Shown here: in pieces, positions 38,154 through 46,859 of the stretch
Position numbering within the stretch: the first letter of the stretch is position 1
Layout: each line of letters begins with the position of its first letter
DNA from: Hyphomicrobium sp.
GTDB taxonomy: Bacteria; Pseudomonadota; Alphaproteobacteria; Rhizobiales; Hyphomicrobiaceae
DNA length: 64,000 bases
Assembly (NCBI GenBank): GCA_002928515.1
Contig: PERI01000003.1
Location: 62,001-126,000, forward strand
Direction of reading: 5' to 3'
Translations under genes and position numbers: made by a program
The notes under the pieces: generated by a model
Told to the model about the DNA's origin: nothing
What the model saw: the letters and a program-made list of their open reading frames with translations, nothing else
The model's database searches: none

Positions 38154-38927
38154 TCAACGCCCGCGTCTAGGAGCCGTCATCGGGGTAGTAGCTGTTGGCG
38201 CTGTTCCAGCTTGCCCAGGTAGCTCGGCGGCAGTTTCTTTTGGGCGCTGCTCTGCCTCAATTTGCGCTTTTTTGGCTCGGGCTTCTTCCATGCTTCTTAC
38301 GAATGCCAAAACACTGTGGAACTCAGAAACATCTTGCGCGCGCAATAAGCCGGGGAGTGTTTCGCCAGTTGCCCGATTGGGGACATAAGCCGATATGCAG
38401 CCGATGAAATGTATCTTTTTTTCGGAAGGTGAGTGATGAAAAACCGGACCACCGCTAACGCCGTTGATGGCCACGCCATCGATCAGGTAAGCATGAGCAC
38501 CGTCCAGTCGGGCGCTGACTTTGCCAGAAAAGAAGCAGAGATTATTGGGAAGGATGCCGGGATAGCCAAGCCATCCGACTTCGACTCCCAAGCCGCAGGG
38601 CTGCTCCATTGGGAGCAATGCTATGGGGCTCTCTGGCAGTTTAAGCTCGCGTTTATGGCAAAGCACAATCGCTGAATCCGTATTCTTATCTACAAATATT
38701 ACGCGTCCTTCGGTCGAATAAAATACTGAAGTTCCGGACGCATCATGCGTAATCCGGATTGGCTGTTCCCATTCATCTGCGTGAGCGACAACATGGGCGG
38801 CGGTGGCAATGCCGCACCAATCCCCGTTGTTGCTGTAGAATGCCAAAAATCCGGTGCCATGACCCGATGGGGTTGCTATTTTGACGACGTGCGGGCTAAC
38901 AGCGGCGATTTGCTCATCCCAATTCAT
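38154..38927 (-). CDS. trypsin-like serine protease carried by the IS1595 element
   Basis: A 257-aa S1-type peptidase with H45 (ATAAHVVAHA), D84 (KNTDSAIVL) and S158 (NGVSGGPVF), a full triad. GHGTGF opens the fold and the C-terminal 40 residues are Glu/Ala/Pro/Thr-rich. It has no signal peptide, so a cytoplasmic protease or stress factor is more likely than a secreted one. ATG 38927 is inside the element, whereas the longer frame to 39014 would cross its right end. It is convergent with the transposase. Confidence 0.85.
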   Translation of the reverse strand: MNWDEQIAAVSPHVVKIATPSGHGTGFLAFYSNNGDWCGIATAAHVVAHADEWEQPIRITHDASGTSVFYSTEGRVIFVDKNTDSAIVLCHKRELKLPESPIALLPMEQPCGLGVEVGWLGYPGILPNNLCFFSGKVSARLDGAHAYLIDGVAINGVSGGPVFHHSPSEKKIHFIGCISAYVPNRATGETLPGLLRAQDVSEFHSVLAFVRSMEEARAKKAQIEAEQRPKETAAELPGQAGTAPTATTPMTAPRRGR

Positions 38928-38975
38928 GTGCCCGCACTCCTGAAAAAGAGTGACCGCTATCTGAGTCGCTTGCGG

Positions 38976-39000
38976 TGGGTCAAGCAGATATGTAGGCTCC
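38976..39000 (-). repeat. right terminal inverted repeat
   Basis: The plus strand reads TGGGTCAAGCAGATATGTAG then GCTCC, the counterpart of the left end. On the minus strand its TTGACC could supply a -35 for the protease gene, though no clear -10 follows. Confidence 0.88.
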
Positions 39001-39008
39001 CGGCGGGC
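39001..39008. repeat. target-site duplication, right copy
   Basis: CGGCGGGC, identical to the eight bases preceding the left end. Confidence 0.9.
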
Positions 39009-39368
39009 GGCCACAAGTCGGTTTCAGAAACTCCCGGATGGTCGCAATCGTACAGCACTTAGCGAAGCGTTAGCGCGGGCTTGGGTAGTGTGCGGTCACA
39101 AAGTTGGGCTTTCGACCGTCTGCTTCGGGTTCAAAATGTCGGCTGCGTTGTCGGCAATTTTACCCGACAAGGCGTGACGCGAAGCCGTGTAGATGATTGG
39201 CAGGTCGAGGCGCAGACGGCACGCAAAGGGCGCGGGTATTGTTTTGACTATATTTCGGTGTCATGAGAGGTCCATCAGCCTGTTGCGACGGGCGGCCTTT
39301 TGAGGCGGAATCAAAGTTGCACAGTCCCAAGCTGGGGTGTGCGAAGCGAAGCGAGGATGGGGCTTGGT
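39009..39368. other. 360-base stretch without a clear gene
   Basis: This is the sequence that used to continue the metF-operon upstream region before the element inserted, plus the upstream region of the MlaC-like gene. I see no coding sequence, RNA gene or terminator that I would defend. Confidence 0.55.
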
Positions 39369-39965
39369 ATGAGCAGTGGTTGTGTGGCGGTTCGTCGGAC
39401 CGTAACGAGGTATGGAATTTTCTCGCTGCTGGTTGCAATGGTGAGCACGCTCGTCGTTTCGCCGGCATCGGCTGAAGCTCCGTCGGCTTACATGCAGCGC
39501 GTGATGAACGAACTGGTCGCGGCACAACGGGCCAATTCGATTTCCGCGTTCGGTAATGTTTTGCGCAAGCACATGGATGTGCCGTCCGTGGGCATCGCTG
39601 CACTCGGGCCCCATGCCAAAGCGCTGCCGAAATCAGAACGTCCGGCTTACTTTAGCGCGGTGATCAACTTCATTGCTAAGTACGCTGCGAAAGAAGCGCC
39701 CAAATATCCTGTGACGTCTGCGACTGTCACCGGGCAAAGTGCCGAGACTGCTGGCGGCGCATCGGTCGATACACGAATAACTGTGGCCGGCAGCCCCTAC
39801 GATGTGCGCTGGCGTTTGGTGCGCTCAGGACAAAGCTACAAAGTGCGTGACGCACAAGTGCTTGGCTTTTGGGTTTCGACTACGCTCGACAATTTGTTCC
39901 AAGACTACATCAACAATAACGGCAACAATCCGCGCGCGCTTGTGGTTGCTTTAAACCGCTACTGA
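39369..39965 (+). CDS. MlaC/toluene-tolerance family phospholipid-binding protein
   Basis: A 198-aa exported protein with a signal peptide (about residues 1-35, ending VVSPASAEA) and the MlaC pattern YMQRVMNELVAAQRANSI, LGPHAKALPKSERPAYFSAV, VTGQSAET and VRDAQVLGFWVSTTL. MlaC carries phospholipid between membranes. GAGGATGGGG before ATG 39369 supports this start; 39357 is also possible. No Mla transporter genes are adjacent. A terminator follows. Confidence 0.75.
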   Translation: MSSGCVAVRRTVTRYGIFSLLVAMVSTLVVSPASAEAPSAYMQRVMNELVAAQRANSISAFGNVLRKHMDVPSVGIAALGPHAKALPKSERPAYFSAVINFIAKYAAKEAPKYPVTSATVTGQSAETAGGASVDTRITVAGSPYDVRWRLVRSGQSYKVRDAQVLGFWVSTTLDNLFQDYINNNGNNPRALVVALNRY

Positions 39966-40303
39966 TCGCGCAGAGCACCGAAAATAATTCATTCAAGCAT
40001 CAACCCGAATGGCTGAGCCATTCGGGTTTTTTATTGGCGCGTGTCGCGCGACTTTTCAATGGCCCATGCACAAGGTGCGACCGATGCGCCAGTTTTTGGT
40101 GAATAAGCCTATGAAACGCGCGGGTTTCTGCATCGCGACTGACATGACGCGCGAAAACTTCTTCACACTTTCGGATCGAATTGCGGCTTCACACGTTTGC
40201 TCATCACTGAACAGTTTGCGGCTTGCACCCTGCAATGACGCAGATGGTTTCGTTCAGACCACGTTCGAAACTATATGAGTGAAACGACAAAAGGAGTTTT
40301 CGC
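39966..40303. other. 338-base intergenic stretch with a terminator
   Basis: Apart from the terminator at 40002-40034, no gene is supported; an open frame at 40009-40278 runs through the terminator and has no binding site. AAAGGAG precedes the next gene. Confidence 0.6.
40002..40034 (+). terminator. intrinsic terminator
   Basis: A perfect 12-bp stem AACCCGAATGGC / GCCATTCGGGTT with a 3-base loop and a following TTTTTATT, just after the MlaC-like gene. Confidence 0.93.
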
Positions 40304-40840
40304 ATGAAGAGCGTCAACATCGTTCGACTGTTAGGCGTCACAAGTGCGCTTGCATCTATTCCCGCCATGCTGGCTGTCGCAGCCCACGCGCAGACGACAC
40401 CCACGGCTCCCACATCGCCACCTCCTGGCAATGCGGTCGAAGTACCACCAGAAATTCCGGCACCAGGTAGCCCATCTGCAGCACCTGAAATGACGCCAGT
40501 ACAGCCGGATGCGACCGCACCGTCTATGCCTGATACATCGGCTCCTGCGCCAACAGCTACGGCTCCGGCACCCGTCGGTCCGACAGCTTCTGAAGTTGCA
40601 GTCGGCTCAGATGTGTTCGGTTCGGATGGGCAAAAGCTCGGTGAAATCGAAGGCGTGAAAGCCGGTTCGGATGGAGCGATCAGCGAAGTCCATATGAAAA
40701 CCGGCGGTTTCTTCGGCTTCTTTGAGAAAACCGTCGTTGTTCCAGGCAGCAAGGTGACGAAGGGCGGTCAAACCGTTCAAGTCGCGATGACGTCCGATGA
40801 AGCCGATGAGCTTCCGGTGCTGACTGAAAGCAACAGCTAA
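40304..40840 (+). CDS. secreted PRC-barrel-like protein, paralogue A
   Basis: A 178-aa exported protein: signal peptide (about 1-29, ending AAHAQ), a Pro/Thr/Ala-rich linker (30-95) and a C-terminal PRC-barrel-like domain (about 98-175: VGSDVFGSDGQKLGEIEGVK, VVVPGSKVTKGG). Such domains occur in periplasmic proteins of Hyphomicrobiales. A paralogue with the same architecture follows 160 bases later. AAAGGAG precedes ATG 40304. Confidence 0.75.
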   Translation: MKSVNIVRLLGVTSALASIPAMLAVAAHAQTTPTAPTSPPPGNAVEVPPEIPAPGSPSAAPEMTPVQPDATAPSMPDTSAPAPTATAPAPVGPTASEVAVGSDVFGSDGQKLGEIEGVKAGSDGAISEVHMKTGGFFGFFEKTVVVPGSKVTKGGQTVQVAMTSDEADELPVLTESNS

Positions 40841-40890
40841 AACATTTGACATAACCTGCGCGATTATTTCGCAGGGATAAAAAATACAGG

Positions 40891-40927
40891 GCGGGTCGCA
40901 TGTCATGATGCGGCCCGCTTTGTCTTG
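40891..40927 (+). terminator. probable terminator
   Basis: GCGGGTCGCAT (40891-40901) pairs with ATGCGGCCCGC (40908-40918), one G-U pair, followed by TTTGTCTTG. It separates the two PRC-barrel-like genes, which therefore probably have separate promoters. Confidence 0.6.
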
Positions 40928-41003
40928 CCCACGTCTTGTCACACGCGAACCGGTTCCTACATGTCGAACAAGCGCGATATCGCGACAACAATCGGAGACG
41001 ACC

Positions 41004-41486
41004 ATGATTTCATCGAAGTCCATCGTAACTGCGAGTAGCGCTGCTGCACTCGCAATGTTTTTATCATTTGGCGCACACGCTGCTGAACAGCCGGTCGAAG
41101 CTCAAGCGCCTGTTGCCGTCGAGGCTGCACCTGAGGCCACGACTGCACCTGTAGAAGCGGCACCACCTGCTGAGACGCCTGCCGCGGAAACCGCAGCCGC
41201 CCCCGAAGCACCTGTTGCTGAAACGGAAATCAGTGCCAAGGATTTAGCTATCGGCAGCGCCGTGTTTGGCAACGACGGCGAGAAGATCGGTGAAGTCAAT
41301 CGCGTTACAGCCAGCGCATCGGGCACAGTCACTGAAATTCAAGTGACGACAGGTGGCAAGGCTGGTCTTGGTGCGGACGTGGTTGCCATTTCCGGCGATA
41401 AAATTACGGCCGTTTCCGATGGCGTGAAACTGTCGTTGAGTTCGCAAGAAGCCAAAAGCTTGCCTGTTATCGACGGCAACGGCTAA
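41004..41486 (+). CDS. secreted PRC-barrel-like protein, paralogue B
   Basis: A 160-aa exported protein with a signal peptide (1-26, ending AHAAE), a Pro/Ala/Glu-rich linker (27-80) and the same C-terminal domain (about 82-158: IGSAVFGNDGEKIGEVNRVT, VVAISGDKITAV). The linker is more acidic than in paralogue A. GGAGACGACC precedes ATG 41004. Tandem duplication is likely. Function unknown. Confidence 0.75.
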   Translation: MISSKSIVTASSAAALAMFLSFGAHAAEQPVEAQAPVAVEAAPEATTAPVEAAPPAETPAAETAAAPEAPVAETEISAKDLAIGSAVFGNDGEKIGEVNRVTASASGTVTEIQVTTGGKAGLGADVVAISGDKITAVSDGVKLSLSSQEAKSLPVIDGNG

Positions 41487-41513
41487 GCCTCGTCGCATTT
41501 CAATTTGGTATTG

Positions 41514-41548
41514 GCCGCGCTCTCTTGAATGGGAGCGCGGCTTTTCTT
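41514..41548 (+). terminator. intrinsic terminator
   Basis: GCCGCGCTC (41514-41522) pairs with GAGCGCGGC (41533-41541) and is followed by TTTTCTTT. It ends the paralogue B transcript and faces the convergent gene. Confidence 0.85.
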
Positions 41549-41556
41549 TGCTCGTT

Positions 41557-42252
41557 TTACTTGGCAGATGGCGCGTCGCTCGACACCGATTTTCCGGATG
41601 TGGAATAAAGCGGCAATGTTCCGGTATTGAATGCGCGTGCATCGAAATAACGGAGTTCAGATTCGAAGGCCACGGACGCAGGCGCTGATGTCATGAGCTT
41701 ATCGAGAACGTCGGAGGATTGCGCTTCGTCAAGCGTCAGCTTGAAAGAATATTTACCGGGCTCGGTAATCAACTGTTCGGGTTTCTGATCGGGACCGTCG
41801 GTGTAAAACAAAACCGTTTCCGTGCGGCTTGCTTTACCAGCGAGAGAAATGGGCGCGAACGGCTCATAGGCGCTGGCGCGGGTTTTTTCCATCGTCCAGC
41901 GGCCGAAGTCCGCCGCGTAGAAACGTTTGGGCGTTGGATGTTTTGCACTGCTGGCTTCCAAGGTCATGGATAGCACGGTGCCTGTGCGACCCCCGTCGTT
42001 GATCAGCGTGACCGGCACGGCAATCATTTCGAAATTCGAATTGTTGTAGGGCGAGCTGTACTGAATGACCGGCGGCACGAAGACTTTGATGCTGGGTGCC
42101 TTCAGCGAACTGTCCCACAAACTGTAGCCTGAAAATAGTAATGCCAGTGCTGATACTACCGCAGTCGTGCGCCCGCCGCGTTCGTGGCGGGCCACATCGA
42201 TGGCAACGTGCGATGGGTCTTGTTCGTGCAAAGGTGAATGACGCTGCGCCAT
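41557..42252 (-). CDS. membrane-anchored protein of unknown function
   Basis: A 231-aa protein: cytoplasmic N-terminus, a single helix near residues 30-50 (VVSALALLFSGYSLWDSSL), then an exported-looking domain with VTLINDGGRTGTVLSMTLEA and EPGKYSFKLTLDEAQ, suggesting a beta-sandwich. ATG 42252 (MAQRHSPL) is preferred over 42318. No recognised family; convergent with the PRC-barrel gene. Confidence 0.65.
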   Translation of the reverse strand: MAQRHSPLHEQDPSHVAIDVARHERGGRTTAVVSALALLFSGYSLWDSSLKAPSIKVFVPPVIQYSSPYNNSNFEMIAVPVTLINDGGRTGTVLSMTLEASSAKHPTPKRFYAADFGRWTMEKTRASAYEPFAPISLAGKASRTETVLFYTDGPDQKPEQLITEPGKYSFKLTLDEAQSSDVLDKLMTSAPASVAFESELRYFDARAFNTGTLPLYSTSGKSVSSDAPSAK

Positions 42253-42469
42253 GCCGTGTTTTCCCCAGATCGAGCCCCCGCCCGCAAAGACGCAACCAGC
42301 CGCGCGTGTTGCAGTCAAGCATTACTGCAAGGCGAACTGGGGCTGGTATTTTCGGGATAGAGCAATTTCCTACTCGGTTTACCAAATCGACTTGTAACGA
42401 GCGGCACAGGGACGGCGAAAGCACCGGTAGAGCCCTTGAGGCTCAGTATTGGCAACAAAGGAAAATCTC

Positions 42470-42862
42470 ATGAACACGTTGGTCAAATTTTTGACCTTGG
42501 CGGCTGCATCGCTTGCCTTGGGTTTTGGCTCACTGGCTATCGCTGCCGATGGCGTCGCCACCTATAACATGAAGAGCTTCGACACGGCTCAGACCGAGAA
42601 CCAGCATATTGTCGTTGAAGTTTTCAAAAAGGGTTGCCCGACATGCGCTGCCCAACAGCCAGGATTGAACGAAGCTAAGGCAAAGTTCCCAGGCGCAAAA
42701 TTTGTGACGGTTGATTTCCTCGGCGACCAGGATGCCGTCAAGCGGTTTGCTGCAGTCAAGCAGAGCACGATCATTGTTTACAAGGGCAACAAGGAAGTCG
42801 CCCGTCTCGTTGGCGAGACGAACAACGCAGCCATCGTCGAGGCGATCGGCAAGGGTGCCTAA
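42470..42862 (+). CDS. exported thioredoxin-fold protein
   Basis: A 130-aa protein with a signal peptide (about 1-26, ending AIAAD) and a thioredoxin-like domain with C56-x2-C59 (KGCPTCAAQQ), FVTVDFLG and IIVYKGNKEVARLVG. CPTC differs from the CGPC of thioredoxin, as in some periplasmic oxidoreductases. It precedes the CcdA-type gene by 89 bases, so electrons probably flow from the cytoplasm through that protein to this one. Confidence 0.85.
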   Translation: MNTLVKFLTLAAASLALGFGSLAIAADGVATYNMKSFDTAQTENQHIVVEVFKKGCPTCAAQQPGLNEAKAKFPGAKFVTVDFLGDQDAVKRFAAVKQSTIIVYKGNKEVARLVGETNNAAIVEAIGKGA

Positions 42863-42951
42863 GGTATCCAATTCAAACTGGAGCGGCGGAACCCGTTGGT
42901 GCGTTCGCCGCTCCTCCCCTACCCCCCCCATATGTTTTTTGAGAATTGACG

Positions 42952-43668
42952 ATGAGCAGTATTCTTCTTGCCTACGTTGCGGGTGTGGTGACGATCTTGT
43001 CGCCGTGCATCCTGCCGCTGTTGCCGATTGTGCTGGCCGGCGCGGTTCATCAGCATCGGTTGGGACCGGTGGCGCTGGCAGGCGGCCTGGTGATTTCATT
43101 CACGCTCGTTGGGCTGTTTATTGCAACGGCCGGGGTTGCGCTCGGTCTGACGCCTAAGGTTCTCAACCACATCGCTGCTGGCGTGATGATCGCATTCGGC
43201 GTGATCATGCTCTCTGAACCGTTGCAGGCGCGGTTTGCAATGGTGGCTACTGCCGCGACGAGTGGATTGGCGACGCGGACTGCATCGTATTCCGGTGACG
43301 GTTTGGCTGGACAGTTCGTGCTGGGGTCCATCCTAGGCGCGGTATGGACGCCCTGCGTAGGGCCAACCCTTGGTGCTGCCATCGCACTCGCATCGCAAGG
43401 TCAATCTATTCCCTACGCAGCAACGGTGATGTTGGCATTCGCAATCGGCACAGTGACGCCGCTGATATTCCTCATGACAGCAACACGAAATGCAGCGGCG
43501 CGTAACAAGCAGACGATGCAGCGTTACGCTGCGATTTTGAAACCGGCTCTTGGCGCTCTGCTGGTGTTGGTCGGGCTGTTGTTTCTGACTGGCTTGATGT
43601 CGACGTGGGAAGCTTTCGTGCTTGAGCGAATGCCGGACTGGTTGATCGGGTTGATCTACTCAATTTGA
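42952..43668 (+). CDS. CcdA/DsbD-type transmembrane electron carrier
   Basis: A 238-aa six-helix membrane protein with the two conserved cysteines of the CcdA family (LSPCILP in helix 1 and TPCVGP in helix 4). These proteins carry reducing equivalents across the inner membrane for cytochrome c or thioredoxin-like partners. The exported thioredoxin gene upstream is the likely partner. ATG 42952 is used; a TTG start at 42946 is less likely. Confidence 0.9.
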   Translation: MSSILLAYVAGVVTILSPCILPLLPIVLAGAVHQHRLGPVALAGGLVISFTLVGLFIATAGVALGLTPKVLNHIAAGVMIAFGVIMLSEPLQARFAMVATAATSGLATRTASYSGDGLAGQFVLGSILGAVWTPCVGPTLGAAIALASQGQSIPYAATVMLAFAIGTVTPLIFLMTATRNAAARNKQTMQRYAAILKPALGALLVLVGLLFLTGLMSTWEAFVLERMPDWLIGLIYSI

Positions 43669-43715
43669 TCCGTGCAGGCTTTGAGGTGTGCGGCCATCGA
43701 TTGGCCGCACTATCT

Positions 43716-45377
43716 CTATCTCTCGAAGCGCTTGAACTTGATGCGGTGCGGTTCGACGGCTTGGTCGCCCAGACGGCGTTTCTTGTCCTCTTCGTAGTCG
43801 GCGAAGTTGCCTTCGAACCATTCGACGTGGCTGTCGCCTTCGAAGGCAAGAATATGAGTGGCCAACCGGTCGAGGAAGAAGCGGTCATGCGAGATGACCA
43901 CGGCGCAACCCGGAAAATCTTCCAAGGCAGCTTCGAGCGCGGACAACGTTTCGGTGTCGAGATCGTTGGTTGGCTCGTCGAGGAGCAACAGGTTGCCGCC
44001 CTCTTTCAAAAGTTTCGCCAGATGCACGCGGTTGCGTTCGCCGCCTGACAGCAAGCCGACTTTCTTTTGCTGATCGGCGCCTTTGAAATTGAACCATCCG
44101 CAATAGGCGCGGCTGGGGACTTCCTTCTTGCCGCCCAGCAACATCTGATCGAGACCGCCGGAGATTTCCTCCCACACGGTTTTTTTGTCGTCGAGATGGG
44201 CACGGCTTTGATCGACGTAGGCGATTTTGACCGTTTCACCGAGCTTGATTGTGCCCTTGTCGGGTTTCTCGCTGCCGGTCAGCATTTTGAAGAGCGTGGT
44301 CTTACCCGCGCCGTTGGGACCGATAACGCCGACGATGCCGCCGGGTGGCAATTTGAATGACAGATCGTCGATCAATAACCGATCACCGAATGCCTTGCTC
44401 AAGCCTTCGGCTTCGATCACCACGCCGCCCAAACGCGGGCCGGTGGCAATTTGGATCGATGCGCGGCCGGTTTCTTCGCGGCCGGCCTCTTCGGCCAATT
44501 TTTCGTAAGCCGTGATGCGGGCCTTCGATTTTGCCTGTCGCGCCTTAGGCGACGACCTGATCCATTCCAATTCGCGCGAAAGCGCTTTTTGCTTGCCCTC
44601 TTCTTGCGCCTTCTCGGTTGCTTCGCGTTTGGCGCGCTGTTCGAGCCAGCTTGAATAGTTGCCCTTGTAAGGCACGCCCTGGCCGCGATCGAGTTCGAGC
44701 GTCCATTCGGTGATGTTGTCGAGGAAGTAACGGTCATGCGTGACGAGGATCACGCAACCGGTGTAGTCTTTGAGAAAGCGTTCAAGCCAAGCGACGCTTT
44801 CGGCGTCGAGATGGTTGGTCGGTTCGTCGAGCAGAAGAATGTCGGGCTTCGACAGCAACAATCGCGTCAGGGCCACGCGGCGCTTTTCACCGCCGGATAG
44901 TTTTTCGACACTCGCATCGCCCGGTGGTGAGCGCAGCGCGTCGAGCGCTTGTTCCACCTGCGTGTCGAGATCCCATAAATTCTGCGCGTCGATCTGATCC
45001 TGCAACGCCGTCATTTCGTCGGCGGTTTCTTCCGTGTAGTTGGCGGCAATTTCATTGTAGCGATCAAGGATGGCTTTCTTTTCCGCGACGCCTTCCATGG
45101 CGTTGCCGAGCACGTCTTTGGTGGGATCGAGTTCAGGTTCCTGCGGAAGATAGCCGACCTTGATGCCGTTGGCGGGTTTGGCTTCGCCAATGAAGTCGTC
45201 GATTTGCCCGGCCATGACTTTCAGGAGCGTCGATTTACCCGCGCCGTTAAGACCGACAACGCCGATTTTTGCGCCCGGAAGAAAGGACAGCGAGATGTCC
45301 TTCAGCACCGTCTTGCCCCCCGGATAGGTCTTGGAGAGCTTGTGCATGTGATAAACGTACTGGTGGGCCGCGGCCAT
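43716..45377 (-). CDS. ettA: energy-dependent translational throttle protein EttA
   Basis: A 553-aa ABC-F protein. Two ABC domains have Walker [10 protein letters not shown] near residue 41 and GPNGAGKTT near 361, signatures KLSGGEKRR and LSGGERNR, and Walker B segments with [11 protein letters not shown] and [11 protein letters not shown]. EttA binds the ribosomal E site and gates entry into elongation according to ATP level. Complete and single. Confidence 0.93.
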   Translation of the reverse strand: MAAAHQYVYHMHKLSKTYPGGKTVLKDISLSFLPGAKIGVVGLNGAGKSTLLKVMAGQIDDFIGEAKPANGIKVGYLPQEPELDPTKDVLGNAMEGVAEKKAILDRYNEIAANYTEETADEMTALQDQIDAQNLWDLDTQVEQALDALRSPPGDASVEKLSGGEKRRVALTRLLLSKPDILLLDEPTNHLDAESVAWLERFLKDYTGCVILVTHDRYFLDNITEWTLELDRGQGVPYKGNYSSWLEQRAKREATEKAQEEGKQKALSRELEWIRSSPKARQAKSKARITAYEKLAEEAGREETGRASIQIATGPRLGGVVIEAEGLSKAFGDRLLIDDLSFKLPPGGIVGVIGPNGAGKTTLFKMLTGSEKPDKGTIKLGETVKIAYVDQSRAHLDDKKTVWEEISGGLDQMLLGGKKEVPSRAYCGWFNFKGADQQKKVGLLSGGERNRVHLAKLLKEGGNLLLLDEPTNDLDTETLSALEAALEDFPGCAVVISHDRFFLDRLATHILAFEGDSHVEWFEGNFADYEEDKKRRLGDQAVEPHRIKFKRFER

Positions 45378-45548
45378 CGATGGCGCCTCTTGATCTTGTG
45401 CCTTGGGGAAGAGACTGCCTTCTAACCGATTGGCGCGCTTCGCTCAACGACGCACGCGTCGCGGGCTGGTGGGGCAGCGCACCACGTCTTGCGTCTTGCT
45501 GACATGAGATTTTTTCAGCGCCTCGACAGACGACGCGTCATATCATAT

Positions 45549-45563
45549 GTTCATGATATGTTC
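45549..45563. promoter_or_regulatory. LexA box (alphaproteobacterial type)
   Basis: GTTC-ATGATAT-GTTC is an exact GTTC-N7-GTTC direct repeat, the SOS box recognised by alphaproteobacterial LexA. It ends 23 bases before the polymerase start codon at 45587, where bound LexA would block transcription. Confidence 0.85.
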
Positions 45564-45586
45564 TTGAGTCTTGAGAGTTGCTCCCT

Positions 45587-46834
45587 ATGCGCCACGCTGA
45601 TGATTTTGCCAGCTTGTATATCGACTTCGACAGCTTTTTTGCGCGTGCCGAGCAGCACATGCGGCCCAACCTGCGCGGTCGGCCTGTTGGCGTCATTCCG
45701 TTACGCACGCCGCATACATCCCTGATTGCCGCCAGTCCGGAGGCCAAGCGGTTCGGTGTCAAAACTGGCACCCCGGTTGGCGAGGCGCTCGAACGTTGCC
45801 CCGACATCAAATTCGTCATTGCGCGTCACGATGTTTATGTGCGTTTGCATCACGAGATCATTGCCGTCGTCGATGATGTGGTCCCGGTCCATAAAATTTG
45901 TTCGATCGACGAAGTGTCGTGTCGGCTGCTTGCGAACGAACGCGCGGCGGCGGCGCAATTGGCGCGCACGATCAAACGCGAGTTGGCGCGGCGCATCGGA
46001 CCGACGCTGACGTGCTCGATTGGATTAGCGCCCAATGAACTGCTGGCTAAAATCGCTGCAGAAATGGATAAGCCCGACGGCCTCGTCGCCTTGCGTCAAG
46101 CCGACCTTCCTGGCCGTTTGCTCGATCTCGAACTGACAGATATTCCCGGTATCGGCCAGGCCAACGCCGCGCGCCTGCAGCGCTGCGGCATCACCAACGT
46201 GCGCGCGCTGTGGGCGTTGTCATCACCGCATGTGCGCGCCATTTGGGGCGGCGTTGCCGGCGATCGGTTCTGGGCGTTTCTGCACGGCTACCAAATCGAA
46301 CATCAAGATACCCAACGCGGGATGTTCGGACATAGCCGCGTGCTGGGTCCAGACTGGCGCACTCCGGCAAAGACATACCAATGTGCCAGACTGTTGCTCG
46401 TTAAGGCGATGCGCCGGATGCGCCGCGAGCAGTATGCTGCGACGGCACTCAGTCTCAGTCTCAGACGCGATACGGGATCACGTTGGGAGGCGGAATTTCG
46501 TGGACCGGCGTTTCGCGACGATCATACGGCATTGCAACGGCTTGGCACGCTGTTCACGCGCGCGCGCCAAGAGCGTGGAATTGGGCAAACGAAAAAAGTG
46601 CACGTCATGCTCGCGGGCATCGTGCCGATTCAAAATATTCAGCGCGATCTCCTAGAAGATGCCAACGCGCGGGCCGAGCGTGAGCGATGGGAGCGATTGT
46701 CGGATATGACGGACGCGCTGCATCACCGCTACAAGGCGCCGGTTCTCACGCTCGGCCATCACGGCACGTCGCCGGGAGATTATGCGGGTGCAAAAATTGC
46801 GTTCGGGCGCATCCCTGCCCTGGCGGATTTTTGA
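45587..46834 (+). CDS. Y-family DNA polymerase, SOS-regulated
   Basis: A 415-aa translesion polymerase with the catalytic N-terminal motif YIDFDSFFARAEQH (Asp in DFDSFF) and CSIDEVSCR (SIDE motif), and a helix-hairpin-helix near residue 190 (DIPGIGQANAARLQ). The C-terminal tail has no obvious beta-clamp motif. It differs from ImuB in keeping the catalytic acids. ATG 45587 lies downstream of a LexA box. No umuD, imuA or dnaE2 is adjacent. Confidence 0.9.
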   Translation: MRHADDFASLYIDFDSFFARAEQHMRPNLRGRPVGVIPLRTPHTSLIAASPEAKRFGVKTGTPVGEALERCPDIKFVIARHDVYVRLHHEIIAVVDDVVPVHKICSIDEVSCRLLANERAAAAQLARTIKRELARRIGPTLTCSIGLAPNELLAKIAAEMDKPDGLVALRQADLPGRLLDLELTDIPGIGQANAARLQRCGITNVRALWALSSPHVRAIWGGVAGDRFWAFLHGYQIEHQDTQRGMFGHSRVLGPDWRTPAKTYQCARLLLVKAMRRMRREQYAATALSLSLRRDTGSRWEAEFRGPAFRDDHTALQRLGTLFTRARQERGIGQTKKVHVMLAGIVPIQNIQRDLLEDANARAERERWERLSDMTDALHHRYKAPVLTLGHHGTSPGDYAGAKIAFGRIPALADF

Positions 46835-46859
46835 TGCGCGCGCCAGATCGCCACCCAGA

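Larger units (their letters stand above)
37007..39000. mobile_element. complete IS1595-type element with passenger genes
   Basis: The 1994-base element begins GG and ends CC, is bounded by related inverted ends and by an exact 8-bp duplication CGGCGGGC, the size expected for the IS1595 family. It encodes a transposase, a 53-residue passenger frame overlapping it, and a convergent trypsin-like protease gene. It inserted 42 bases upstream of the ArsR-methyltransferase start codon. The ends and duplication look intact, so insertion may be recent. Confidence 0.9.

Noticed and set aside
38928-39014. A longer start for the IS-borne serine protease at 39014
   Set aside because: The extra 29 codons cross the right inverted repeat and the target-site duplication, so they belong to the host sequence.
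40009-40278. An 89-aa plus-strand frame after the MlaC-like gene
   Set aside because: Its first codons read through a perfect intrinsic terminator and there is no ribosome binding site.
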